DNA of 64,000 nucleotides, from contig NZ_JACCHP010000002.1 in assembly GCF_016031625.1 (NCBI RefSeq), positions 124,001 through 188,000 on the forward strand, in the 5' to 3' direction. Under the pieces are notes generated by a model. That model saw only the letters and a list, made by a program, of their open reading frames with translations. It had not been told where the DNA came from and made no database searches. Position 1 is the stretch's first letter. Each line of letters starts with the position of its first letter. Below are positions 53,845-61,056 of the stretch, piece by piece. Origin of the DNA: Bradyrhizobium agreste. Its GTDB lineage: Bacteria; Pseudomonadota; Alphaproteobacteria; Rhizobiales; Xanthobacteraceae. Both the position numbers and the translations under genes were made by a program.

Positions 53845-54592
53845 GACCGGCTCCCAGGTAAGCTTCCTTGACGCGCTCGTCCTTGGTGAGCTCGGAGTAA
53901 TGGCCCTGCGCGAGCACCTGCCCGCGCGTCAGCACGGTGATGATGTCGGACAGGTTGGCCACGACGCTCAGATTATGCTCGACCATCAGGATGGTGTATT
54001 TCGCGGAGATGCGCTTGATCAGCGCCGCGATCTTGTCGATGTCCTCGTGGCCCATGCCGGCCATCGGCTCATCGAGCAGCATCATCTCCGGGTCGAGCGC
54101 CAGCGTGGTTGCGATCTCGAGCGCGCGCTTGCGCCCATAGGGCATCTCGACCGCGGGCGTGTTGGCGAACTCGCTGAGGCCGACGTCGTTCAAAAGCTCG
54201 CGGGCGCGATCGTTGAAGCGGTTGAGCACGGTCTTGGAGCGCCAGAAGTCGAACGAGGAGCCATGCTGGCGCTGCAGCGCGACACGGACGTTCTCGAGCG
54301 CGGTGAGATGGGGAAACACCGCCGAAATCTGGAACGAACGCACCAGACCCATGCGGGCCACATCCGCCGGCGCCATCGCGGTGATGTCCTGCCCCTTGTA
54401 CAGGATTTTCCCGGCCGACGGTTTGAGGAACTTGGTCAAGAGATTGAAGCAGGTCGTCTTGCCGGCCCCGTTCGGGCCGATCAACGCATGAATGCTCCCA
54501 CGGCGAACCTTGAGCGCAACGTCGCGGACGGCGAAGAAGCCCGCGAACTCCTTGGTCAAGCCTTCCGTTTCGAGAATGAACTCATCGGCCAA
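53837..54592 (-). CDS. livG: Branched-chain amino-acid ABC ATPase LivG
   Basis: A 251-residue ATPase: Walker A LIGPNGAGKTTCFNLLT, the family segment VRSFQISAVFPHLTALENV, Walker B MMLLDEPMAGMG. A TTG start at 54592 with GGGGG 8 bases ahead is preferred; the frame stays open further back but its Arg/Pro-rich extension is unlike the family and the usual length is about 250. First gene of the liv operon. Confidence 0.92.
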   Translation of the reverse strand: MADEFILETEGLTKEFAGFFAVRDVALKVRRGSIHALIGPNGAGKTTCFNLLTKFLKPSAGKILYKGQDITAMAPADVARMGLVRSFQISAVFPHLTALENVRVALQRQHGSSFDFWRSKTVLNRFNDRARELLNDVGLSEFANTPAVEMPYGRKRALEIATTLALDPEMMLLDEPMAGMGHEDIDKIAALIKRISAKYTILMVEHNLSVVANLSDIITVLTRGQVLAQGHYSELTKDERVKEAYLGAGHA

Positions 54593-54933
54593 ACAGTTTT
54601 CCCCCTGCCCGCGCGCGGCGCGTGGCTGTCCTTGTTGCTTCGGCTGTCCGGAGGACTTGCAGCCCACCCGGGGCGCCGCCTCCGGGCGCGGAATATGCCG
54701 GAGGTGACGGGGGTTAGGCAAGGCGGAAAGCTGAGCAGGTCAGGCCTTCGGCTGGGATACAAATGCTCCCTTAGTCGCAGAGGTCGATGTCGTGCCTGCC
54801 CGGCCTTCCCGGTTCGCAAGGCACGGGCCATCAAGCCGTCGTTAACGGTCTTTCGTGTCCCGCGCCAGCCTTCATCGAAAATTTTCCCGCAAGCCCGATC
54901 ATCCCAGGGTTTTCATGTGCGGAGAATATTGCT
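54593..54933. other. Divergent intergenic region between livG and the PAS-like gene
   Basis: About 340 bases between two divergent genes, both given TTG starts. It should hold the liv operon promoter on the minus strand and that of the PAS-like gene on the plus strand. No clear hexamers, palindromes or RNA structures were recognised. Confidence 0.5.
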
Positions 54934-55581
54934 TTGGATTTTACAAGCGCGGCTCCCTCCGTCGTCAAGTCGATCCGCCAGCGTGATCTCCTGAACACGT
55001 GGCTGCGACTTTATGCGCGCCAGCAGATCGCTCCGGCGATCTGGGAGTATCAGCCCGCACGGCTCGAGGAGGAGCTGTTGGATCTGATCTATTTTACCGT
55101 GGAGCTTTCGACGCCGACGCCGCGTCTCGTCATCCCGAGCGAAGGCACGCGCATCTCGCGCGCCTATGGGCATACCGGCAAGGGCGTTTCGCTCGATGAT
55201 TACGTCGGACCTCGCCTCGCGCCCTACGTGGTGCCGATCTATCATGAATGCGTCACGCGCGCCCTTCCGGTCTACAGCGTTGCCGACGTGGAGGACATCT
55301 ATGGCCGCATCGTCGCGTATGAGCGGCTGCTGCTGCCGTTCCTGACCGACGGCAGGGTCAGCCACGTCATTGCGTCAGTAAAGACCTTCTGCGAGGACGG
55401 CGGCTTCGAGATCAGGAATCTGATGCGCGGAAATGACGCGCTGCCGCGCCCGAAGCTGCGGGCCGCGATCGATCGCGAGCTGTTTCATCGCGCCCCCGGC
55501 CGCATCGCACCCGCTGATCCGGTCGAGTTCTCGGAACAGCCAGGCTCGGCGATCACCACCGAGACCATCGAGCTGAACTAG
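54934..55581 (+). CDS. PAS-like (DUF1457-type) hypothetical protein
   Basis: About 215 residues, no signal or membrane segment. The segment YVVPIYHECVTRALPVYSVA followed by IYGRIVAYERLLLPFLTDG resembles the PAS_5/DUF1457 family of alphaproteobacterial single-domain PAS proteins, where the RLLLPF..DG part is characteristic. The start is uncertain; a TTG at 54934 with GGAG 9 bases ahead fits the similarity. Role unknown, presumably small-molecule or redox sensing. Confidence 0.6.
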   Translation: MDFTSAAPSVVKSIRQRDLLNTWLRLYARQQIAPAIWEYQPARLEEELLDLIYFTVELSTPTPRLVIPSEGTRISRAYGHTGKGVSLDDYVGPRLAPYVVPIYHECVTRALPVYSVADVEDIYGRIVAYERLLLPFLTDGRVSHVIASVKTFCEDGGFEIRNLMRGNDALPRPKLRAAIDRELFHRAPGRIAPADPVEFSEQPGSAITTETIELN

Positions 55582-55584
55582 CCG

Positions 55585-55944
55585 TCAGCGCGCCTTGCCG
55601 CCGACCTCCTTGGCGTAAATATCCGGCTTGAAGCCGACCAACAGCTTGCCGCCGATTTCGAGCACCGGCCGCTTGATCATCGATGGTTGCGCTAGCATCA
55701 AGGCCAGCGCCTTCTTCTCGGTGAGGCCTTCCTTGTCGGAATCGGGGAGCTTCTTGAAAGTCGTCCCGGCGCGATTGAGCAGGGTCTCCCAACCGACCTT
55801 GTCGCTCCACTGCTTCAGCCTGTCCTTCTGCACACCGGCCGCCTTGTAGTCGTGGAACGCGTAAGCCACGCCATGGCCATCGAGCCAGGCGCGGGCCTTC
55901 TTCATGGTGTCGCAGTTCTTGATGCCGTAGATGATGGTGGGCAA
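55585..55944 (-). CDS. ArsC/Spx-family reductase-like protein (YffB type)
   Basis: A 119-residue thioredoxin-fold protein. It starts [20 protein letters not shown], with the single active-site cysteine in GIKNCDT, and contains the family [19 protein letters not shown] near the end. This is the YffB branch, whose function is poorly defined and which is probably not a true arsenate reductase. The TTG start at 55944 has GAGGA 6 bases ahead; no ATG fits. Confidence 0.85.
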   Translation of the reverse strand: MPTIIYGIKNCDTMKKARAWLDGHGVAYAFHDYKAAGVQKDRLKQWSDKVGWETLLNRAGTTFKKLPDSDKEGLTEKKALALMLAQPSMIKRPVLEIGGKLLVGFKPDIYAKEVGGKAR

Positions 55945-56050
55945 GACGGTCCTCGCGCATGGCGTATCGATAATGTGCGTGGCGTTGTACGAAACTCCGC
56001 CTCGCGCGACAATATTGGGACACGCGCCAACCCTCCGAACGGACATCACC

Positions 56051-56421
56051 ATGCACGTCACCCACGATCCCGCAGCGGCCGCCGCACCGACCATCGACTT
56101 CGACACTTTCCTCGCGGTCGATGTCCGTGTCGGCACCATCGTCGACGCAAAACCGTTTCCGGAAGCGCGCAAGCCGGCCTGGCGGCTGTGGATCGATTTC
56201 GGCCCCGCCATCGGGTGCGCAAGAGCTCGGCCCAGATCACCGAAAACCACCCGCTCGAAACCCTCGTGGGGCAACAGGTCGCGGCCGTCATCAATTTCCC
56301 GCCGCGCCAGATCGGCCCCGTCGTCTCCGAGGTGCTGACGCTCGGCTTTCCCGATGCCAACGGCAAGGTCGTGCTGGTGCAGCCGAGCAAGCCCGTGCCG
56401 AACGGCGGACGGCTGTTCTAG
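56051..56421 (+). pseudogene. csaA: csaA (tRNA-binding-domain chaperone) with a single-base frameshift
   Basis: The first frame gives [20 protein letters not shown] and [20 protein letters not shown] as in CsaA, then breaks at about 56213-56216. From there the next frame continues exactly the family sequence ([20 protein letters not shown], then VLVQPSKPVPNGGRLF to the stop). The total length is 371 bases, one short of 124 codons, so a single base is missing in a G-rich run. Either the gene is inactivated or the base was lost in sequencing. Confidence 0.85.
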
Positions 56422-56534
56422 CGGGTCACAAGGCAAGAACGACCGGCCGCTCTTGCAGCAGCGTGTCGGTCGTTCAGCGGCTTTCTCTAGGCTCGCCGCC
56501 GGGTGGACTTGACGCAAACGCTTTCCGTGCCTAA

Positions 56535-56620
56535 AACTGACTGATCGATCGTTTTTTATTATAGCCATTTGGGCTAGGCGAGCGTAACCTAGCTTTTCAA
56601 AAACGATCGATCTGTCAGTT
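56535..56620. promoter_or_regulatory. Paired operator sites before the TetR gene
   Basis: Two 22-base arms (56535-56556 and 56599-56620) that are inverted copies of each other with a single mismatch, each holding the self-complementary GATCGATC. They flank an AT-rich stretch containing TTTTTTATTATAG, a plausible -10 region. The TetR start lies 18 bases downstream. This suggests a repressor binding two sites around its own promoter. Confidence 0.7.
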
Positions 56621-56638
56621 ATTGAGGGGATCGCCCTG

Positions 56639-57271
56639 ATGCCCAAGATCAGCGACAAGCAGCGCGAAGGCCGGCGGCAACAGATCCTCGAAGCGGCCCT
56701 CGCCTGCTTTGCCGAGAACGGTTTTCACCAGACCGGCATGGCCGATATCGTCAAGCGCTCGGGCCTGAGCCACGGCGCGGTCTATCTCTACTTCCAAAGC
56801 AAGGACGATCTGATCGAAGCGCTCGCGGACGACCGGCATCGCCGTGAGGCCGTGCTCAACTCGGTTGCGCAAGGATCCGGCGATCCGATCGAAGGTCTGC
56901 ACGCGCTGGTGCGCGTCTACACGCAATGGCTCACCGATCCCGCCGGCGAAGCGCGGCGGCGCGTCGGCATCCACGGCTGGGCCGAAGCGCTGCGCAACCG
57001 CCGCGTCCGCAACAGCGTCGTCGAAGGCATCGCGATGCCGCGCGCGCTGATCGTGGCGCTGGTCGAGCGCGGCCAGCATGAGGGGCTCATCACGCGCGAC
57101 CTCCGCGCGGATGCGATCGCGCGCATGCTGATCGCGATCTTCCAGGGATTCGTCCTGCAGCAATGCTGGGGCGAGGAAGTTGATGTCGAGGCCTGCATGG
57201 TGGCCGTCGACGGCGTGATCGACCGCTTGCGCACACCGAAACAGGGCGTCAAGCGACGGACCAGGACATGA
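56639..57271 (+). CDS. TetR family transcriptional regulator
   Basis: A 210-residue TetR-type repressor: N-terminal helix-turn-helix (LACFAENGFHQTGMADIVKR, then GAVYLYFQSKDDLIEALAD), C-terminal helical ligand domain. The TSUP gene starts 3 bases after its stop, so the two form an operon and the permease is a likely target. The large operator region lies upstream. Confidence 0.92.
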   Translation: MPKISDKQREGRRQQILEAALACFAENGFHQTGMADIVKRSGLSHGAVYLYFQSKDDLIEALADDRHRREAVLNSVAQGSGDPIEGLHALVRVYTQWLTDPAGEARRRVGIHGWAEALRNRRVRNSVVEGIAMPRALIVALVERGQHEGLITRDLRADAIARMLIAIFQGFVLQQCWGEEVDVEACMVAVDGVIDRLRTPKQGVKRRTRT

Positions 57272-57274
57272 ACG

Positions 57275-58057
57275 ATGTCCTGGCTCCATGACATCCTCGC
57301 CGGCAGCGGTGTCGGTCTGGTGGCCGGACTGGCATCGGGCTTCACGGGCACCAGCCCGGGCGGCGGGCTCGTGATCTTCTCCGTGCTATTGCTCGGTGCC
57401 GAGCAGCACGTTGCCCAGGGCACGTCGCTTATCACACAAGTCCCTCCGACGGGTCTCGCCGGCGCCCGCCGCTATTGGCAGAGCGGCAATCGCAGCCCGC
57501 TGCCATGGATCGTCTGGATCGGCCTCGGGTTTCTCATCGGCGGCCCGGGCGGCGGCTATGCCGCGGCAGCCGTCTCCGATTCGGTGCTGCAATGGACCTA
57601 CGTGGTCTATCTCGTTGCGCTGATCGCAATGCTGGCGCTGCGCAGCGATCGCAGCAATGGCCACAGCAAGGCAGGCGCTTCAGCGGAATTGCCCCGGCTG
57701 CCCCTGCTCCTCATCGGCCTGCTTGCCGGGTTCTCGTCTGGCTTCATGGGTATCGGCGGCGGCCTTGCGGTCACTGTCGGCCTTGCCGCAGGCCTCCGCG
57801 TGCCGCAGCATCAGGCGCAGCTCGTCAGCCTCGTCTTCTCGGTCATCCCAAGCAGCGTTCCGGCCGCCTGGATCTACTGGAGCAAGGGGCTCATGGTCAG
57901 CTGGCCCGCCATCATCGGCATCCTTGCCGGGCTGTGGATCGGGACCGACCTCGGCGCGCGCATGGCCAATGGCGTCAGCAGATCAGTGCTGCGCTGGAGC
58001 ATGATCGCCCTGATCTCGCTGATGGCGCTCTACATGACCTCCAAGGCGCTGAGTTAG
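57275..58057 (+). CDS. TSUP (TauE/SafE) family permease
   Basis: A 260-residue membrane protein with about eight segments and the internal duplication of the family: LVAGLASGFTGTSPGGGLV near the start and LLAGFSSGFMGIGGGLAVTV in the second half. The substrate is unknown, possibly an anionic sulfur or organic compound. It follows the TetR gene closely. Its stop codon overlaps the stop of the convergent GST gene within TTAG. Confidence 0.9.
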   Translation: MSWLHDILAGSGVGLVAGLASGFTGTSPGGGLVIFSVLLLGAEQHVAQGTSLITQVPPTGLAGARRYWQSGNRSPLPWIVWIGLGFLIGGPGGGYAAAAVSDSVLQWTYVVYLVALIAMLALRSDRSNGHSKAGASAELPRLPLLLIGLLAGFSSGFMGIGGGLAVTVGLAAGLRVPQHQAQLVSLVFSVIPSSVPAAWIYWSKGLMVSWPAIIGILAGLWIGTDLGARMANGVSRSVLRWSMIALISLMALYMTSKALS

Positions 58058-58761
58058 CCGGGCCGCTGCGGAATGTTCAACCCGCGCTGCACCGCGGGGC
58101 GCGCAAGCCCGCGCTCGAGCCAGGCACCGACCGCGCTGAACTGGCTGAACTCGACGAGATCACCGGCGCCATAAAAGCCGATGAGATTGCGCACCCAGCC
58201 GAGCATGGAGATGTCGGCGATGGTGTAGTCATCGTCCATGAACCATTGCCGGCCGGCGAGATGCGCGTCCATCACGCCGAGCAGGCGCTTGGACTCGTTG
58301 ACGTAGCGTTGCAGCGGCCGCTTGTCCTCGTAATCCTTGCCGGCAAATTTGTGGAAGAAGCCGACCTGGCCGAACATCGGCCCGACGCCGCCCATCTGGA
58401 AGTGCAGCCATTGCAGCGTTTGATAGCGCCGCGCGGCCTCCTGCGGCAGCAGCTTGCCCGTCTTCTCCGCGAGATATTGCAGGATCGCCCCGGACTCGAA
58501 CAGCAGCAGCGGCCTGCCGCCGGGGCCGTTCGGATCGAGGATCGCCGGGATCTTGCCGTTCGGATTGAGCGAGAGGAATTCGGCCGTCTTCTGATCGTCC
58601 TTGCTGAAATCAACGAGGTGGACTTCGTAAGGAAGCCCGATCTCCTCCAGCATGATCGAGACCTTGACGCCGTTCGGCGTCGGCAACGAATAGAGCTGGA
58701 GCAGTTCGGGATGCTTGGCGGGCCAACGCCTGGTGATGGGGAAGACGGACAGATCGGACAT
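58054..58761 (-). CDS. Glutathione S-transferase (YfcG/Yghu-like)
   Basis: A 235-residue GST of the nu class type. The N-terminal thioredoxin-like domain holds LYSLPTPNGVKVSIMLEEIG and NPNGKIPAILDP; the C-terminal helical domain contains FMDDDYTIADISMLGWVR. Homologues reduce disulfides or peroxides with glutathione. It is convergent with the TSUP gene. Confidence 0.93.
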   Translation of the reverse strand: MSDLSVFPITRRWPAKHPELLQLYSLPTPNGVKVSIMLEEIGLPYEVHLVDFSKDDQKTAEFLSLNPNGKIPAILDPNGPGGRPLLLFESGAILQYLAEKTGKLLPQEAARRYQTLQWLHFQMGGVGPMFGQVGFFHKFAGKDYEDKRPLQRYVNESKRLLGVMDAHLAGRQWFMDDDYTIADISMLGWVRNLIGFYGAGDLVEFSQFSAVGAWLERGLARPAVQRGLNIPQRPG

Positions 58762-58839
58762 CGGGACCTTGGCTGCATAGACTGAGGCGTGCTCAATCTA
58801 GGCAAGATACCGCACCGCGCAAGTCACTTCCGGCTGTGC

Positions 58840-58986
58840 TTAAGGCGGCAGCGTCGCCATCGCTGCGATCGGAGGCTTTGCTTCATGCTGCAGCCGAGAC
58901 TCGATGAACTGTTGACCTGTGATCAACAGCAGGGCCGTAAAGGCGATCGCGAGCATCGCGGTCGCCAATTGGCACACGTCGTACAT
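58840..58986 (-). CDS. Small membrane protein (48 residues)
   Basis: A 48-codon ORF. After a short N-terminus comes one hydrophobic helix (LATAMLAIAFTALLLITGQQ), then a short polar tail. GAGGGA lies 9 bases before the ATG. Size and layout resemble the many small membrane proteins of Bradyrhizobium; no family named. Confidence 0.45.
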   Translation of the reverse strand: MYDVCQLATAMLAIAFTALLLITGQQFIESRLQHEAKPPIAAMATLPP

Positions 58987-59151
58987 GGTATTATGTCCCT
59001 CGACAACCTCTGGCGTAGAACGTCGGCTCAAGCGCCACGTTCCAAAGCGGCAACAAAATATTGCTATTTTTTCCCGACTCCGCCGTGAAGGCATCGCCCT
59101 GTTCCTGCGGCTCCCACAGAGACCAATGGCCCCCTCGCGCGTTGTTGCTCG

Positions 59152-59364
59152 ATGAACATCGAGAAACGCGCCCTGCTCGACCACGCTGAACGCTGTCGCC
59201 GCGTCGCGAACGATCTCACGCACGGCAAAGCCGCGCAGCGGTTGCGGGCGATGGCCGACGAGTACGAAGCGAGAGCAACAAGACTGGACGACAGGAGCGG
59301 CAGCTCGCATCCAGGCCACAACAGCCGCATGCACCCCGAAGGCAAAGGCGATCGGGAGGACTGA
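59152..59364 (+). CDS. Small hypothetical helical protein
   Basis: A 70-residue charged protein. The first half (LDHAERCRRVANDLTHGKAA, then RLRAMADEYEARA) is the amphipathic helical pattern seen in numerous short Bradyrhizobium proteins. The C-terminus is disordered. No good ribosome-binding site is seen. Function unknown. Confidence 0.5.
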   Translation: MNIEKRALLDHAERCRRVANDLTHGKAAQRLRAMADEYEARATRLDDRSGSSHPGHNSRMHPEGKGDRED

Positions 59365-59371
59365 TCGCCTT

Positions 59372-60043
59372 TTAGAAGTTGATCTCCATCCGCAATCCGC
59401 GTGGATCGGTCTCGCCATCACCGACGAATTGCGCGCTGTCGCGTGCTGCGACGGCGCAGGCGCAGGCGTCAATGAGATCGTCGCGGCCGATGCCGGTGCC
59501 GTGGCGAAGCGTGAGCCATCGCTCGACCTCGGTGAAGCCGCGGTCTCTCAGCAGCGCGATGCGCTGCTCGCGGCCACGCGGCGAGGTCTTCGGTTCGAGC
59601 CGCACGCGCCCTGCCAGATTCCAGAAGATCAATTCCGGATGCGCTTCGCCGATCGTCGCCCGCCGCGCCGGCGTCATGGCCTCATCGACCTCCCTCAACT
59701 TGTGCCTGATATTCCACAGTTGCGCCGACACGCCCCTGCCCTTGCCTTCGCGCTTCCAATAGTGGCGATTGGCTCCTGCCATATCAGGAAATATCCAGAG
59801 GTCGCGGCGCGCGCCTAGAAACACGGCAGGGCCAATCAGCTCACGTGCGCGCAAATCGCAGGCGCGGTAGCCGCTCACGTTCAGTCCGATCGGCATATCG
59901 ATCATGGCGCGGGCGTGTGGCATTGCGAGCAGGCGCGTCAGGCCGGGCGAATAATCGAAGCCGTGATGGCCGCGCTCGTCGATCCACGCTGCGACCCAGC
60001 CGAAGCGAAATCCGTCGAGCCCCAAATAGTTTTGGCAAGTCAT
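59372..60043 (-). CDS. DUF429 family protein
   Basis: A 223-residue protein of the DUF429 family, predicted to have an RNase H-like nuclease fold. Seen: the N-terminal strand YLGLDGFRFGWVAAWID, the acidic MIDMPIGL motif, the HPELIFWNL segment and the C-terminal DDLIDACACAVAARD. The ATG at 60043 is chosen because the protein then starts just before the first conserved strand. It is divergent from the RNA-repair locus. Confidence 0.85.
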   Translation of the reverse strand: MTCQNYLGLDGFRFGWVAAWIDERGHHGFDYSPGLTRLLAMPHARAMIDMPIGLNVSGYRACDLRARELIGPAVFLGARRDLWIFPDMAGANRHYWKREGKGRGVSAQLWNIRHKLREVDEAMTPARRATIGEAHPELIFWNLAGRVRLEPKTSPRGREQRIALLRDRGFTEVERWLTLRHGTGIGRDDLIDACACAVAARDSAQFVGDGETDPRGLRMEINF

Positions 60044-60179
60044 GCGTCCGTCAATTTCAGTTTCCGCGCGCGTCTCGCTTGACATCCGCAAGTTGCGGGC
60101 GTATGTCCCGCGCCCTCGCAAGCACTTCCGTTTGCGACAGACACCATGAACCGAGCGATGTCGTACCGCTACGAAAGAA

Positions 60180-60313
60180 TTGTCCGCACGCCGAATAGCC
60201 CCAAGCTATTCGATTGCGCACGCCCGGCTCATGGGAGCGATCTTGCCTGACCGCAAGATCGACAGTCCGCTTCTCACGGACCCTCCCGAGCCTGCCGCTC
60301 CGGAGGGTTTTTT
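60180..60313 (+). ncRNA. Candidate small RNA ending in a strong terminator
   Basis: Three consecutive well-formed hairpins with no ORF support: CGAATAGC-CCCAA-GCTATTCG (60192-60212, perfect 8 pairs); CGATCTTGC-CTGACC-GCAAGATCG (60238-60261, perfect 9 pairs); and a Rho-independent terminator. This is the layout of a discrete small RNA. The 5' end and promoter are not defined; the family is not recognised. Confidence 0.45.
60280..60313 (+). terminator. Rho-independent terminator
   Basis: Stem ACCCTCC / GGAGGGT with an inner GAGC / GCTC extension and a CTGCC loop, followed at once by a run of six Ts. One of the clearest intrinsic terminators in the window, on the plus strand, ending the candidate small RNA. 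Confidence 0.8.
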
Positions 60314-60620
60314 GTTGCCCGCCGCGCGGCCCAACCGAACAACCCGGCGATGGCCGGAACGGGAGACCCGGATCCCGGGGCTCGCGCTGAGAAGGCGCGT
60401 GCCCAAGCGCGCGGGGCCTGTCGGAGGGAACGAGGCGATGAGCCGGATACCGATGGCAGAGCGAACCCAAAAGGGTTCGCAAAGTGCGGCGCGTCGACAG
60501 CGCCGCGATAGATTTTTTGTATCTCGGTTTGCCGCGATGACCGCGGCTCAACCGACGCTGGTGGTGAGGATATCGAATACTTCGCACGATGGAAGAGCGG
60601 GATCGAATTCCGCCTTTGAC
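60314..60620. other. Structured GC-rich intergenic stretch
   Basis: About 300 bases with no supported gene but several perfect hairpins: GCGCGT/GCGCGC near 60397, GCGAACCC-AAAA-GGGTTCGC at 60461-60480, and GCGGCGC/GCGCCGC at 60486-60506 followed six bases later by six Ts. The ORFs read across it look like structure-driven artefacts. It may be another structured RNA or a genus-specific repeat. Confidence 0.4.
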
Positions 60621-60708
60621 CTAGGCGCTCTGCGCTGTTGTCACTGGTAGAAGGAGACTCGGTTGCCATCCCAAAAAGCCGATATCGCCCGTTCCCCAGC
60701 GTACCCAT

Positions 60709-60869
60709 CACGGTCCGTGGTGAAGATTTCTGTTACTTCGCCTGCAACGCGAGAGGTCGCGGGTTCGAATCCCGCCCGGTGTCACATGCACCGGTAGCTC
60801 AGTGGATAGAGCGCTTTCCGGCGAGCTTCGGCTCGTCGGGTCACAGCAATCGCCTGTTCCCGGATCGTG
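60709..60869 (+). ncRNA. Y RNA (YrlA-like) 1 with permuted tRNA-like module
   Basis: Terminal stem CACGGTCCG / CGGATCGTG (9 pairs, one wobble) with TGGTGAAGA, CTGTTACTTC and TGTTCC inside it. In the middle lie tRNA parts in permuted order: anticodon-stem 3' strand (60749-60753), variable AGGTC, T-arm GCGGG-TTCGAAT-CCCGC (60759-60775), acceptor 3' strand CCGGTGT, loop CACAT, acceptor 5' strand GCACCGG (60788-60794), TA, and D-arm GCTC-AGTGGATA-GAGC. A long hairpin with a TTCG loop (60818-60839) follows. There is no anticodon loop, so this is not a tRNA. Its place before the Rsr gene fits YrlA-type Y RNA, which mimics tRNA and guides Rsr. Confidence 0.85.
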
Positions 60870-60883
60870 TCCCCTTAGCCACC

Positions 60884-61017
60884 GCCGGTGGTGAAGAGCG
60901 CTGTTACTTCGTGAATCACAAGGTCGAAGGTTCGACTCCTTCCGGACGAAAGTCCGTAGCTCAGCGGTAGAGCATGTGGAGCCCTCGTGGGCAGGACAGC
61001 CTCGCTTGTTCCCCGGC
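60884..61017 (+). ncRNA. Y RNA (YrlA-like) 2 with permuted tRNA-like module
   Basis: Same plan as the RNA just upstream, with different sequence but kept pairing. Terminal stem GCCGG / CCGGC next to TGGTGAAGA and TGTTCC; CTGTTACTTC; anticodon-type stem TCACA / TGTGG (60916-60920 with 60975-60979); AGGTC; T-arm GAAGG-TTCGACT-CCTTC; closed acceptor stem CGGAC-GAAA-GTCCG (60943-60956); D-arm GCTC-AGCGGTA-GAGC; then hairpin GCCC-TCGT-GGGC. It ends 39 bases before the Rsr start codon. The compensating changes against copy 1 strongly support the structure. Confidence 0.85.
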
Positions 61018-61056
61018 ACCCATTCCATTCGCCCATCAACCCGAGAGGAGGCCGTC

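Noticed and set aside
58914..58930. FixK/FNR-like box TTGAC-N5-ATCAA
   Set aside because: The spacing is one base too long for the TTGAT-N4-ATCAA consensus and it lies within the small minus-strand ORF.
60653..60666. A sigma-54-like GG-N10-GC motif before Y RNA 1, as expected for an RtcR-controlled promoter
   Set aside because: Only the minimal GG and TTGC match; the rest of the -24 element is absent and such matches are frequent in GC-rich DNA. It also lies inside the degenerate Y-RNA copy.
60788..60947. A normal split tRNA with a long intron, joining the 5' half at 60788 to the T-arm at 60926
   Set aside because: The acceptor strands of those halves do not pair (GCACCGG against CGGAC), whereas each T-arm half pairs with the 5' half directly following it. 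There is also no anticodon loop. The permuted Y RNA reading explains everything better.
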